DNA of 64,000 bases from Cristatella mucedo (GCA_009760855.2 WPIO01000019.1:5553501-5617500); one strand, 5' to 3'; numbered from the stretch's first letter, positions 35,328-48,030 are shown. The notes: a model not told the origin generated them from the letters alone. Made by a program: numbers and translations.

Positions 35328-35402
35328 ATAAAGCTTCATCTTTTGTACTCCTGCTGCTGGCTGGAAAGAGAGCTTGGCCAATTTCGCAGCAATCTGCTTC
35401 GC
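35328..35402 (-). CDS. Gene B candidate exon, Lys/Ala helix
   Basis: The acceptor is TCTTCACCTCCCAAAGCAG. The exon takes 0 and encodes AKQIAAKLAKLSFQPAAGVQ followed by KMKLY. It ends before a rather weak GTTAGT donor, leaving 0. The open frame extends upstream of the acceptor as well (PKQAKQIAAK), so the 5' boundary could be earlier. It sits just upstream in transcription of the 11-bp minisatellite, which would be intronic. Confidence 0.38.
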
Positions 35403-36126
35403 CTGCTTTGGGAGGTGAAGACATCGAGTCGGTGCAAGCCTGGCTGCGCCCCTGTTTAGAAGCACAGTTCCTGGCCGGGTTTACGACCTGATGTGCAAGC
35501 ATTCGCACACGTGCTCACTCCTTCACAAGCATGGTTGCGCTTGCTGCTGACTGGGCAAGCAGGCACAGAGGAGCGCTGCAGAGACGGCGGTCAGCAAGCG
35601 GGCTCCATCCCCCGCACTCTAGAGGGGAAGGACAGTGTGCACGCGCACCGCTGAATCGGTACGGTGGTGCTGGCAGCAAGCTAGGTATCGTTCCGAAAGG
35701 GATGTGTCTCACCTGGAGCAGATCGCTTCACAGTGCTGAGTAGTCATGGCTCATACGCTGATTGGACCAATGGGCCCCGGCTGCCTGCGCCCAGGCTTTT
35801 GGCTGCCGGCCTGTGCTCGACCAGGCAGGCCTGGCGGCCGGTCAGCGCAGCTACGTCAGGCGCTCGGCTCGTGGCAGTCAAGGCCGCAAGACTCAGTCGT
35901 GCGGGCAGTGGCCGGCTCCTTCATTTGGTGCACGAGCAAGTATTCAGGTAATCCCTCGAGCAAAAGCCGGCAGTGTCGGTTTAGCCTGTGAAGTATGATG
36001 ACACAGACTAGATGGATCGCAGAGCTGCTCTCTCTCTCCCTTGCTCGCAGCTCGCCGACGTCAGGCAGCCCTTGGGGCTGCGCTCATTGGGCAGCGTCTC
36101 GAGCAGCTGCAATGAGCTGTCTTCCC

Positions 36127-36156
36127 TCCTCTGCTGCTGCTGCTGCTGCTGCTGCC
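36127..36156. repeat. (CTG)n trinucleotide run
   Basis: About eight to nine CTG units. Similar shorter CAG/CTG runs occur at 14263, 19645, 37279 and 47217. Confidence 0.9.
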
Positions 36157-36268
36157 GAGTCACCTGCGCCTTGCCGCTAACTAGTGGCCGCCGGGCCTCT
36201 CTTCATGCGAGTGGCTTCGTCAATAAACAACAATAAGCACAAAGCAGGAGTCAGATTGATTGGGCCAC

Positions 36269-36397
36269 CGCCAGACGCAGCAATTCTTTGGCGATCCATA
36301 ACCGCTTGCCCCCTCCTCCAAAGGTGCACGTGCTGCCGCAAAGCAGCCCGGAGGCAGATGAATAATTCAGGCTGCCGGCACTTCTGCTCCCGTGGCT
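36269..36397 (-). CDS. Gene B candidate exon, Gly/Ser region then helix
   Basis: The acceptor CTTGGTTGTTTAG is immediately preceded by an in-frame TAG, so the frame cannot start earlier. The exon takes 0 and leaves 0 at a weak GCG|GTGGCC donor. It encodes SHGSRSAGSLNYSSASGLLC, a glycine-rich turn, and KRLWIAKELLRLAVA, a typical solvent-exposed helix. The next exon (35402) starts AKQIAAKLAKLSF, which would extend the helix in phase. Two other frames are open, so the frame is inferred from neighbours. Confidence 0.42.
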
Positions 36398-36880
36398 CTA
36401 AACAACCAAGAAGCATGCGGCCTCTGATTGACCAGCTGGGTAGTTATTTCCACGGCTTGGCTGATGAGTCGGTAGCCCCTGCCAGTCCAGCCAGCTTTCG
36501 GTCCCTCCCACGGCAGACTGCAGCCGGCAGTAATTAGCACAGCAGCTGACTGTCACAAGGACGCCCAGCAGGCGGAGCAGGCTGGCCAGCGACTACCCAC
36601 ACTGCTCTCGTCGACTGTGGAAAGAGCCAGTGAGACACGTTAGGATAACCGAATCCACTCCTTACACCCACCTCAATAAGGGGGAGAATGAGAGCTTTTG
36701 GTTAGCTGGCCAATGTGCACTGGCAGAGAACCGGAGAGAGGCTTCGGCAAGACCGGCCAGACAAGGCACGTGGGCCAAAATCAGGCCACCCACGGCTCCA
36801 GCTGTCTGGGCAGATCACATTTGGCTGGCAAAACGACAGGCCTCGGTAGTGACATGCTCGAGCACACGGCGCACACTCGT

Positions 36881-36881
<1 letters not shown>

Positions 36882-36934
<53 letters not shown>

Positions 36935-36938
36935 ACAC
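36882..36938. repeat. (AC)n microsatellite
   Basis: AC repeat, right of a gene B intron region. Confidence 0.95.
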
Positions 36939-37077
36939 CGGGTGTGTGGGCTAGCCGACGGCATTTGCGCCGACTGTGGCTGCTGCTTTCGGATCAGCAC
37001 AAACTTTTTTCCAAGCTCTTGTGCAAATGTGCACGCTTTCGAAGCAGAGATGTAGCTCACGTGTGCACAGCTCCTAC

Positions 37078-37132
37078 ATTGGTGACGGCCGAGCATTGGC
37101 AGACAGGAGGGCGAGTCGAGTCAGCACAGTTG
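37078..37132 (-). CDS. Gene B candidate exon, helix TVLTRLALLSANARPSP
   Basis: A strong acceptor (ATTACTCTGTCCCCAG) opens 55 bases that take 2 and leave 2 at an AAT|GTAGGA donor. The frame chosen by phase with 38068 reads TVLTRLALLSANARPSP, a good amphipathic helix. A stop codon follows two bases after the proposed donor, so the donor is needed if the frame is right. Another frame is open as far as a GTGAGC donor at 37060. The link to the next exon at 36397 is out of phase, so at least one exon between them is missing from this list. One possible acceptor (CTTTCCACAG) lies near 36620. Confidence 0.45.
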
Positions 37133-37464
37133 CTGGGGACAGAGTAATCGGCTCACAGATTGGCCTGCTTGCCTTTGGTTGGGCAGCGCAACATCATGCA
37201 ACCGGCTAGGCGTCCGAAAAACCGGCGCCCCATGCTAGCTTTTGCAGGGACTCGTATCCTTCGTGTATGGGTATTCAGCTGCTGCTGCTGCTGCTGCTGG
37301 CAGAGCTAGCCAGCACCGGCCAGCCTGGGAATGCACTCATCCCTCAGATCAATGTCATGTTTTCTTACCGAAAGAAGGTAGAAGATCTCACGATCTTGCC
37401 CAGCACCTATTCAAAGTCAATCATCGGCTTGTTTTATAACCAAGCAAAGACCATCGAATGAACC

Positions 37465-37655
37465 CGGAATAATAGTAATAATAATAATAATAATAATGCA
37501 CTTAATAAAGCGCCCTCAGAGAACTCAATCTCTTTCTAGGCGCTTTACATTTGCTGCAAGAGAAGCACGATTGAATGGTGAGTAATGCCGTGCTTGATAG
37601 ACATGAATAACATGGTTAGGGGTGACATGCACTGGGTCAGCATGCAAATGTGGTC
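37465..37655 (-). mobile_element. LINE 3'-end copy, minus strand
   Basis: It reads in reverse from (AAT)n at 37470 through TTTCTAGGCGCTTTACATTT to the GCATGCAAATGTGGT region. It is one of the few copies in the same sense as gene B. Confidence 0.8.
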
Positions 37656-37735
37656 TGCATGGGAGCCGCTGCTCACGTGCAGCCACATTCCTCTCTGCAT
37701 GGGAGCCGCTGCTCACGTGCAGCCACATTCCTCTC
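37656..37735. repeat. Perfect 40-bp tandem duplication
   Basis: Unit TGCATGGGAGCCGCTGCTCA CGTGCAGCCACATTCCTCTC is present twice; each copy holds a GCTCACGTGC palindrome-like word. Confidence 0.95.
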
Positions 37736-38067
37736 TGGAACTGACCCGAGCTCGAGCCACTCGAGCTTCGCTCACTCCTGCTGACAGTTGGATACGAATA
37801 AGCTGCAATAGTGCAAGCAGACAGCAGACAGCATTCGGTGAGGTAGGGGCAGCTGCTGTCGAGCTGCCTGGCGTGCATGTCCTGTATTCACCACTGGGCT
37901 CGGCAAGCATTGCCAGGGTTAGAAAACTGAATATACTACGAACTCTGCAACCCATCGTGCGGCCAGCCGAGGCCTGCCAGGGCTGGCTGGCTGGCAGACC
38001 TCGGCTCTCTAGTTTCTTGCATTCGGTGCATTCGCCTCCTCACGTGAACTTTACAGCCCTTGCTTAC

Positions 38068-38158
38068 TGTCATCTGGTCTGGCCTCAGAATCAGGCTCAA
38101 CCCCATTGGATGGACTCTCAGTGGGCTCCGCCTCCCCAGGATAATGCTCCAGGAAAAA
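38068..38158 (-). CDS. Gene B candidate exon, acidic linker
   Basis: The acceptor is CAGCTGAGCAG and the donor GACA|GTAAGC, a near-consensus site. The exon takes 0 and leaves 1. It encodes FFLEHYPGEAEPTESPSNG and then a Glu/Asp/Ser-rich tail ending ARPDD. The first residues extend the preceding helix and the rest looks like a disordered acidic linker. A plus-strand frame over the same bases is also open but lacks splice signals. The phase matches both the exon upstream (41349) and the one downstream (37132). Confidence 0.62.
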
Positions 38159-38529
38159 CTGCTCAGCTGGTGGTGCACATCAGCCGGCCGATGCTGCTAC
38201 CATGACGCGTCGTCGTTCACCGTTGCTCTATGCAACAGATGCTACAGACGAATGTCGTAAGCAGCAGCAGCCATTCGGCATGGCGCCCCACACACTCGGA
38301 CAGCGAAATATCCGAAATGTCCGCATTGCCAGGCGTTGTCCATCTGTATGCCCTTTATGAATGTGAGCTGCGTGCTTAGTGGTGCTAAAACCTGTTACCA
38401 TGTAAGCAAAGATTTCGGTCGCTGTCTGTGCGAGATCGTGGCCGGCGCCACAACACTAGCCTACCAAAGCCTGGGGCTTCATAGCCGGTTATGTTGGCCG
38501 ATGTTAACTGTATAATATAATATATTGTA

Positions 38530-38690
38530 ATTCATTTGTGTAGCACCTTAAGATAACCTAATCCTTATTCAGGCGCTTCACATACGCCACGGAGCACGAG
38601 CCTGCGACCTCGGCCAGACCTCGGTCGGGGGGAGGGTGGGGGCCGAGCGCCATATGCACTGGGCCGAACCCATGCTAGCCCAGATGCTCT
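38530..38690 (-). mobile_element. tRNA-derived SINE, family A
   Basis: TGTGTAGCACCTTAAGATAA, CGCTTCACATACGCCACGGA, GAGCCTGCGACCTCGGCC and CACTGGGCCGAACCC. An extra G-rich stretch is inserted near 38625. Confidence 0.75.
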
Positions 38691-39224
38691 GATTGCTTCA
38701 TTTTTGATCCGGCCAAAGCTTTGCGAATGATTCAGTGCATGTTAGTAGCTAGAGGTCTTACTGACCGGTGGCCATGATTGTTGACATGTTTGCTATAAGC
38801 AGCATGTACCCGGTGTCTTGCTTCCTACATGTTTCCTACCTACTCGAGTCTCTGGTTCATATGTCACCAATATGGTGGGGGGGAGGTCCAAGACTTAGGG
38901 AAGACTTGACTAAGAATCAGCATCCAAGCATGGTTCTACTTCTTGGCCAAGACTCAGACAAGACTTGGCAAACGACCAATCATAGGTGCCTTTGTTGCTT
39001 TGAAAAACATGAGGGACGATTCGACTGGCGAAATAATCGAAGCATAATCCTCAACAAGAGTCCCTGTTCATGAGAATCTACGAGCACGTGTCACACGAGG
39101 ATCAGACAGGGAGATGGCTGGCAATAAAAGCAATAGAGGAATTCTAAAATTCACCGCGAGGTGCATCGATGAGGGACATTTCTCACCTTCTAAACAAAAG
39201 CAATGTTCTCACGATAATAATAAT

Positions 39225-39745
39225 AATAATACATTTGAAGCTCACTTTTAGTCCCTTCATTCTTTGCCTCCAGCCTACCTATCAGATCTACTTCCCCACC
39301 ATGCTGAGCATTGTTCCACCCACTTTTCGGAATCTAACTGTTTACCTATATCTGGTACAAACTTCAAATTCTTTGGAGACCATGCCTCTAGTTCGTATGC
39401 TCCTAAAGCCCGGTACTCACTCTCGACTTCCATCAACGACATCACGACATTCCATGACTTGACCACATTTAAAAAGAAATTAAAAACGCACCTATTGATG
39501 ACAGCATTTAGTGAGTCACCGTTATTCATCCTTTATGGGCTTATTCGTGCTGTGACACTGTTGCATGCTGCCACTAACCACACTTGCATGCTGACCCTGT
39601 GCATGTCACCCCTAACTATGTTATTCATGTTGTTTAGCAAGCATGATACCAATCACCACTCGATCGTGTTTCCTTTGCAGCAAATGTAAAGCACATTGAA
39701 AGAGATCGAGTTTTCTGCGGCTGATATATCAAATGTATTCTTGTT
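39225..39745 (+). mobile_element. LINE 3' copy (main family)
   Basis: It starts in the block encoding AYLSDLLPHHAEH..THFSES and continues through the 3' end to GTAAAGCACATTGAAAGAG. It lacks a long (ATT)n. A SINE in reverse orientation follows immediately (39742). Confidence 0.78.
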
Positions 39746-39856
39746 TTTATTCTTAATCTCTATTCAGGCTTTTCACATATGCCACGGGGCTCGAGCTCAC
39801 CACCTCGGCTGGACTTTGGTCGGCGCGAGCACCTTAACCACTGGGCCAAACCAAGT
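39742..39856 (-). mobile_element. tRNA-derived SINE, family A, inserted at a LINE 3' end
   Basis: AATCTCTATTCAGGCTTTTC ACATATGCCACGGGGC, then CTCACCACCTCGGCTGGAC and GAGCACCTTAACCACTGGGC. It directly follows the plus-strand LINE copy at 39225. Confidence 0.75.
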
Positions 39857-40789
39857 AAGCAAGACTTAGAGGAAGACTGGCCGTGTAAAATTCGTACAAA
39901 AGGAATACCTCGATAGGACAGAAGTAGATAGGAAGCAAGACTCACTGTGTAAACCCGGCTTTAGCCTACTGGCCGAAGCATGATGCTTACTTTTGCATAT
40001 TTGATACCGTGAATGTCACAAAACCCTGGGTATTGATTCTGTTGCAGCTAGTGGTAAAGCAGCTGGATAGACATTAAGTTTTCGTTAGTGCGCTCTACAA
40101 ACGACTTCTTAGTACTACTATCAATATTATTGTACATCTAAAAGAGATCCCCTTCAGTTGCATGGCTTATTATTACTATTATCGATATTATTCTATATGA
40201 AACGAGCTACCCTTCGGTTACATGACCTTAACGAGTGTGGCAAGGTCAGGCGAATGTTCCAGTATCCCACGGCGGTTCTCCTAAGCTCACGTTGCATTAT
40301 AGTAGCATGCATGCCTCAGCAGGTAGAGAATATAACTAAGCTATGGAATAAATTGAATTTTATAGCGGCCAGGCAAGGTAGTAGATGCAGATTTTGCAGC
40401 GTTTCAAGACTAAAGCACCGTGAAGGGAAGCAGGGCATTGATAGAGATCCCTGCTTTTCAGGCAAATGTTCGATCAGTGCCAAAACTTGTTCTCTGCAGA
40501 CTGAGCAGTGCTGGTGTAAGTGAGCCATCCACAGCAATCCACCATTCCTCGATATTAGTCCTCAATATGGCAACTGCAGCAAACTTTAAATGTTAAATAT
40601 CTTATAGCTGCTGTCAAAAGAGTAGGCACACCGGCCACTAGTCTCATTCTGATTTGCAAAGGCACATCGTGGCTTAGCTACTTCATTGCCGGCTCAGCTG
40701 CTGCAGCACCATCATTCACTCCCACCGCCAGGTCAGCTCCTGCACAATGCATCATAGTGTCTGTTGGTATAACGCACACAGTTAGGTTA

Positions 40790-40925
40790 GGTCCAGGGAT
40801 CAGAGGCGCTCGCTGCCTTTAACGGCAGAGGTCGTGCGCTCGAGCCCTGCCGCACGTGTCAAGCACCTGCATAAAAGAAATTGAGTTATCCCAGGGCGCT
40901 ATGCATACGAAGTCTGTGCATATAT
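40790..40925 (+). mobile_element. Possible tRNA-derived SINE, other family
   Basis: A tRNA-like head (GGATCAGAGGCGCTCGCTGC, B-box-like GCGCTCGAGCCC), then AATTGAGTTATCCCAGGGCG CTATGCATACG. The tail resembles the GCGCTATACAAA end of the other families. Confidence 0.5.
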
Positions 40926-41348
40926 TTTTTATTGCTCCGAAGCTCTTGAGATTATGGAACTCGCTCACGTAATTCTTAAGCAACAATGTTTTTTCTCGCC
41001 GTCGCCATTATTCTGCCGATTCCAATTCAGGCCGCCTCTGTACCGTTCCTTACGATGCGGCTCTCAGTTTTCTTTGCTGCTCGAAGGGGTGGGTGGGGTG
41101 AAGTCTGCTGGCTGCCGATTGAGCAGCCTGAAAGCCGCTTGAGCTCTTAAGGGCGCTTGCGAAAAAAATCTCTCGAGCCAAGGCGCCCACTCGGCCGGTT
41201 CCGGCTATTCTGTGGACGCCATCAGTCGAGCCGTCTGCTGCTCAAACAGGCAGTGGCTGTGCAGGTTGGAGTGGCGAAAGGGGGGCTCGCTGGCTGTCAC
41301 AGCTGCTGCTGCATCGCTGGCTGCCACAGCTGCTGCTGCAGATGCCAC

Positions 41349-41431
41349 CTGACCCAAGTCTTGCATTAGCAAGGCAAACAGTGCTCCGAGTGTGTACATA
41401 AGGCAATGGCACAGGTGCCCAAGTGCCAGCT
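41349..41431 (-). CDS. Gene B candidate exon, hydrophobic helix
   Basis: The acceptor is GCACGTCCTTCAG and the donor GGTCAG|GTGGCA. The exon takes 2 bases and leaves 0. It encodes LALGHLCHCLMYTLGALFAL followed by LMQDLGQ. This is a strongly helical, mostly non-polar segment, more like a buried helical-repeat helix than a clear membrane span because of its His, Cys and Gln content. If the donor is not used, the frame continues through an Ala-rich stretch built on GCA/GCT repeats to a TAG near 41205. The join to the exon at 38158 is in phase. Confidence 0.6.
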
Positions 41432-41541
41432 CTGAAGGACGTGCTAGGTTGATATAGTGCCAGGAATTCCAGCGGCAAGCTGGCCAGAGTGGCAACTTGG
41501 TGGGAAGCGAATTCGGATTGGAGCATGCAGCCGCTGGGCAG

Positions 41542-41978
<437 letters not shown>

Positions 41979-42719
41979 TTTTTAGCACTACCCAACCTTC
42001 CAGCTCTCCTCCTAGGACGAACGGTCCTCCGGACAGAGGCTAATAAGGGCGACCAAAAGTGGTCAGATTTTGTTCACGCGAGACAACGTTTGTACTGTTG
42101 CTGCATCTCGAACGGTTCACTCGCGAAAGTGAAATTGGTTCAATACACCACCGAACGTCCGCCGTAAAGGTCTGCTGTCAGTGAAATGGAAAATCCGAGA
42201 GTTGGCCAGCGAACGCTGACGTATTTTCGGTCGGTAAGAGGCAGTTCCCAGGGGGGGGGGGGTGCCGAGCTATCGGATACGGCTATGATGTTACTTCAGT
42301 GCACTGGCGAACGACACTAATCAGGAGCACGACCTGAATTGTCTGAGCACGAGCAGACGACGAGGATGCCGTGTGCTTTCGCGAAGCTCACACGACGAAG
42401 CTTCCGTCGGGAGGTATTTCTCTACGTTGGCACCTTAACAAAAATTACCAGTCCCACTCATACCCTCCGTGGCCTGCTTTCCAAGGCACGAAATAAACCG
42501 AGCAGTCTGGTTGCTCTCCTCCCGCAGAAGAGAGCGCGCAGCCCACCGTGTCCCCGTCCCCCTCATTGTAGGGCTATTGACAGCAGTGGAGGCTGCGGGT
42601 GCGGTCGGCCGGGTTAGTCAGTCCAGCCTATGCTGATACGGCTTCGTTGGCAATGTTGAGCATATTAGTGTAACCACCGTCCAAGGTCGAACGCCATTTG
42701 CCTCCAATTAGCTTCTCAC

Positions 42720-42789
42720 CAAGAGCATCGGACGCCGTAACTCGTGCCCTCTTGATGTCTGGTTTTCCTTTGCTCGTTTTTCTCGGCCA
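42720..42789 (-). CDS. Gene B candidate exon 1 (of those seen)
   Basis: A strong acceptor (GTTGTCTTTTCCAAG) and a GTGAGA donor bound 70 bases. All three frames are open. Only the frame WPRKTSKGKPDIKRARVTA..DAL leaves 1 base, and that completes a Glu codon with the first two bases of the exon at 41431. The result is a lysine/arginine-rich segment leading into a hydrophobic helix. It is the most upstream exon I can tie into the chain. First exons may lie in the CpG island at 48-50.6 kb, but none could be connected. Confidence 0.5.
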
Positions 42790-43577
42790 CTTGGAAAAGA
42801 CAACACTGAGTCAGGTGCAGGATTCGGTAAATCGAAAAAAGCCGAGCAGCCGACATCTGCGGTCTGCAGGGTGAGTGTAGTGGATGTCTACAGACGGCTC
42901 TCGGTAACTCAATATTCATTTTGGCGAAAAAACAATACGGTAACGACCAATGGCTACAACAGTATAAACAATGTAAATAATGCCGTTCGATGTTAGCCTG
43001 AGTCAAGCTTAGGTCGTGCATACACTTACGAGCACTTGGAAGTAAACGAGTCATTCAGATTAATGCCAGTACTTTACAGACAAGAGGAAATAATTGAAGT
43101 TGTGAATTCTGGATTGCAGAACAGTGGGCTGACATGTGCACAGCTTTCTTTTAGCGTACCATTCATGGCTGGTAGTTGGCTGACCACGAAGTCTCAGTTA
43201 ACGCAAGAGCAGAGCAACTCCTTCTCAATATCGCTTGTTTACATGCAAAATACACTACCGACATGCTTACAATCTGCCGATATACATGTAAAAGCAAGAA
43301 TCTGCATACCTGCACGTACTATGGGCAGTCTATAAATTATACGTAGAAGCTATATACAGCATACACATGCACACCTGAACAGGCGCAAATACACACACAT
43401 ATATATATATATGTATAAATAAATATATACATATAAATGTCATGCTTTTCATTAAATCGTGATTAAATTATTATTGCAATAAATTATTATTAAAACCAAG
43501 GCCGCGAACGTTATCCTCAACTCATTCATTTGTATGTGTATGCTTGTACACCCCTACACTTTTTCTCTTACAAAGAG

Positions 43578-43665
43578 CGATAAAGCGCCTGAATAAAGAT
43601 TAAGTTCTCTTATGGTGAAATGCAAAAGACGTATCATGATTTTTGTTATTGTTCTAAAATATACA
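43578..43665 (+). mobile_element. LINE/SINE tail fragment
   Basis: GATAAAGCGCCTGAATAAAG ATTAAGTTCTCTTATGG matches the SINE-type version of the shared tail; the body is absent or unrecognisable. Confidence 0.5.
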
Positions 43666-44617
43666 TAAAGTATTTTTATACGTACGTATACACCCGGAAT
43701 AGGCGCCATCCCGATGCAGTTAGGGCTATAAGAAGCTTACCGGCCAAGAAGTGACGTTGACGATGGAATTATCATTATCATTTATCAATTATCATTGACG
43801 ATGGAAATAATAGATCGCACCCTCTATCGAGAAATACTCACGGTCACGATGTATTATAGTGCCGTACTAAATAGTAAAAATCGACCAATTTCCTGCCTTA
43901 AATTGGCAATTTTTTTTGAATCTCGGTGCATGCTTGGACTCAAACCTATAAGAAAATTTTAACTAGCAAGTCTTTTAATGCAAGCGAGTGCATGAGATGC
44001 ACTAGACCTCATGATGGCCCATTGATTATTTCCCTTCAGCTTTGTTTTATTTCAATCGAGTGCTAGCTGGTCCAATTGGAGGGTACCGAAGGCTAAGAAG
44101 CACACCGAATTTGCCGAAGATATCCTAGTCCTTCACCAGCGGCGCTGGCCGATAGTAAAATTGCTCGCCTACTTGGAGTGAAGGAAGGCTGTGTGCCCTA
44201 CAATTTGGCTAACTACGCTGGGAAGTACTGGTCGGCCATCCACCACCCCTATCCATCCATCCATCCACCACCCCCTAGAGCACCTGCTGGAGCACGACAT
44301 CGAGCCTCGGCGACCGTCCGACCAAGATTCATGCGCCAGCTGACGGAGGGCCAGCTTGGCCAAGCGAGCGCAGTCACCGGAAACACCTTCAGGCAGTGGC
44401 CGAGCCACGATTTTCATCTGGGGGAAAGGCCCGCAAGATTTTTGAATAGGTGGCAGGATCCACAAGTGATAAAGTAAAATGATAGCGAACAGTCAAAGTG
44501 CTTATTCGACACGAACCCGGCGGTTGCTCACCGGGTGAAAGTAATTTCGTGGTCGGTGACGGTCGGGGCATAAGAATAGGGGGCGACCTAGATCGCTGCC
44601 ACCCAGCCGTGGGGGTC

Positions 44618-44629
44618 TCTCTCTCTCTC

Positions 44630-44696
<67 letters not shown>
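44618..44696. repeat. (CT)n microsatellite
   Basis: CT repeat directly before the LINE copy at 44697. Confidence 0.95.
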
Positions 44697-44697
<1 letters not shown>

Positions 44698-44951
44698 GTT
44701 TAGTGGGTCCCTGTGATTCGTCCTTGATGTGCTTATGCGTGCTGACACTGTGCATGCTGCCACTAACCACATTTGCATGCTGACCCTGTGCATGTCACCC
44801 CTAACCATATTATTCATTTCGTTTGTTTTTCAAGGATGATTTTATTTACCATTCAATTGCATTTCACTTTACAGCAAATGTAAAGCGCCTAGACAGAGAT
44901 TAGGTTCTCTGAGGGCGCTTTATCAAGTGAATTATTATTGTTATTATTATT
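44697..44951 (+). mobile_element. LINE 3'-end copy between two (CT)n arrays
   Basis: It begins GTTTAGTGGGTCCCTGTGAT and ends AAATGTAAAGCGCCTAGACA ... (ATT)n. A (CT)n array precedes it and a 450-base (CT)n array follows the ATT tail. Confidence 0.82.
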
Positions 44952-44952
44952 C

Positions 44953-45402
<450 letters not shown>

Positions 45403-45409
45403 GGCTCTT

Positions 45410-47715
45410 TACAGATGTTTCAAAGAAAGCGTTACCAAATGTTCGGCGGTAACATCCGCAAGCAGCGGGCATGACTGCAGGAAGCGAACCTCCGAACCGC
45501 CGAGAAGTACGGCGGTGGCGGGAGCATGGTTTAGGGCTCTTTGTCCGTCCAGTGGAGAACTGCAGCAAGCATTCCTGCATTAGAGATAGGAATGCTCACA
45601 CCAACGAACTTTGCAACATTGACTGACACTCTGTGCACTCGACGGCTGACTGACAATGGCATCTGCTTCTGCTATCGCAGTTACTAGTCACATTCTGTGC
45701 AGCCATCGTACTCAAGCTACAAGCACAGCGGCGACGCTGGCAAAAGGCTAAGACGATACCCGAGCTCTTCAGCTTTCCCGCCGCCGCCCCGCCCCCGATA
45801 TCTCGAGAAACTCAAATCACCCAATCATCCGCCTCAAGATCCGACCGAGGCACTCCGGGCAGTCGCACCTTGACTTAAACCTCACGTGCTATAATAAGAT
45901 CGTGCCTCTTTATAAGGTCTGCTGTGTTCTAAGAAAGTGTATCTGGTGGCGGCTTCGCGACCGGGTCGACCGGCTTCGGGTTTCAGAACGCTCGATCGTG
46001 AGGCCTCATAGGCACGTGGTATCGTGAGCCACCAGCGGTTGGGCGGATGCCTTGAGTAAAAGCCGCAGGCAGGCACAGGCTCCTGTAGGAGCCGATCGGA
46101 CGTACGTGCAACGAGCGGCTTCCTTTATTACAGTAGGTTTTCTGTAGCGAAAACAGTTTTCTGCTAGGGAACTTGATCGCGAAAGCTAGGATGAGTCTTG
46201 CGTGGGTGTACCACGCCTCCACATTACCCGTTGAGCGACTTATCCAACCACTAAACTCGCTCTTAGAAGATATCCAGATTACTCGTACGAGTACAAATAA
46301 GCAATAAAAAAGCCCCCTAGCGCCACTGGCGTCCATTACGTTGGCTACCTAAGACGAAAATGCCAGTAGCTGGAAACCCAAGTGCCGGTGCGATTCTCGA
46401 ATCGACCATGACTGCTGATACGAAAACTCAGGTAAAGGTACAGGCAGCAGGAATTCATAGCGAGAATAAAAAAAAATTAAGTTCCAGTCCCATATTCGAC
46501 GAAGTAGGTAGCTCTGGGCGTCTCGGAAAAGCAGATCGTGATTGCAGTCTGCCGGCACCCGGACCGGGACACTGCTGCGTAGCTCTAGTCCTACGCGCCT
46601 ACGCTACCCGTTCAAGCGAGTCCCAACTCCAAAGTAAGAGCTTGGATTGGGAATCGGCAGGCTGGCAGAGGGCTCACACACGCGATTCACTCAAACCGAC
46701 GGGACGGAGCGCCGCCGCCGCTTGGAGAGGCCTGAGGTCAGGTGCCGAACACCGGCTACTGGAGGTCAGAGCTTGACCCCGAAGCGTTGCCATGGCCACC
46801 ACTTCAGCGACCCCAGCGGCTCCGCCTAATTATTCGCCATGGGTTTGAGCAGCTTGGGCAATGTCAGCTCTCCGAAGTCTAGACGGTGGAGCAAATTCGA
46901 TATCTGTGCGCTCACTTAAAGGCCTGCGCCCTAAGCAGACTTGAACTGCTGGTCACCCAACTAAGCTATGGTGGGTTGGCCCTACGGGCGGCTGCATCTG
47001 CTCGGCGGCGCGGCGGCGGCAGCTAGCGCAGCCGGCGCTTGCTTAGTGATGCTAGCAGAGATTTCGCTGGCTAGACTTGTGCAGATCATCAAGCTACGGA
47101 CGCATGCCCCCCCCCCGGTGGCTGGGATTAAACAACCAGGGGACGCTCGCTCGGCGGTGGCCAAGCGTCCGAGCGCCCGGCGTACGAGCTCTCTCCTGCA
47201 GCTCGAGAGCAAAGTGCAGCAGCAGCAGCAGCAGCAGCAGCCGACAGCCAAGTACCTCATCGACAGAGCGTAGGCCGCAGAAATCCCGAATCCACAACGC
47301 GATGATCAGCGGCTGCTATCCGTAGCCCAGTGCCACTCATTCAGCCAATCGCCCGTGTAGCCCCGCGACGGTTAAAGGCTCGGAGGCAGTCCCCCGGAAA
47401 GCGATATCCAATGTCCGATCCCTAATGCAGCTTTAGCGTCGAGTTAACTTGTGACGTAGGGCTTGCCCTAACCCTCCTCCTCAGCAGCCTCCCTCCTCCT
47501 GCCAGTCAATCGGGCACCTGCGGCTAGCGGTCGAAGTACAAATAGGAAGAGAGGCCTGCTGCTGCTGCTAATGCACGGTCTTTCTTTCTTTCTGGCGTCG
47601 CTCTCGAGCCGTATGGCTCAGCTACTGGAGGCTCAAATACTCATCGGCCTGCTCAGCGCCTCTGCTAGCCGAAACGAGTAACCTCTAAAACTCCCTATTA
47701 GTGCCTCGGTTGGTC
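45410..47715. other. No gene established
   Basis: Moderately GC-rich with several CTG/CAG runs and open frames on both strands near 47.0-47.3 kb. Splice-like sites exist but no frame could be chosen. Confidence 0.4.
47216..47243. repeat. (CAG)n trinucleotide run
   Basis: Eight CAG units. The plus-strand frame would read as polyglutamine (VQQQQQQQQPTAKYLI) before a stop, but no gene was established on this strand. Confidence 0.9.
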
Positions 47716-47720
47716 TACGG

Positions 47721-47760
47721 CAGTGGTTCTCAACCTTCCTAATGTGGCGACCCTTTCGAC
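47721..47760 (+). mobile_element. hAT (Charlie-like) terminal fragment
   Basis: CAGTGGTTCTCAACCTTCCT AATGTGGCGACCCTTTCGAC matches, from memory, the terminal sequence shared by many animal hAT-Charlie elements and MITEs. Only one end is visible. Confidence 0.55.
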
Positions 47761-48030
47761 GCGACGAGGAGCGATGATGGAATACGACGATCGGTGCCTG
47801 CGTGGGGTAATCGCTGGCTAGAGCTCGGCCGGGCGCTCGAGAAATCGGAGCCCAGCGAATGCTCCAGCGAAAGTCTGCAGTTACGGGGGAGGGGGAGCTG
47901 GGCGGGACAGGGGCGTGGCACTTGGCGATTCATCAGCCCTCCATCGATTCATCGCTGCATAGCTGCGTTTATCTATCGATGGCTGTGGCAATGGCCGGGT
48001 AGGCTGGACGTGGGGGACTCGAACCGACGC

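Noticed and set aside
46968-47273. Plus-strand polyglutamine protein
   Set aside because: The CAG run is open in all frames on both strands, and neighbouring splice-like sites do not fix one frame.
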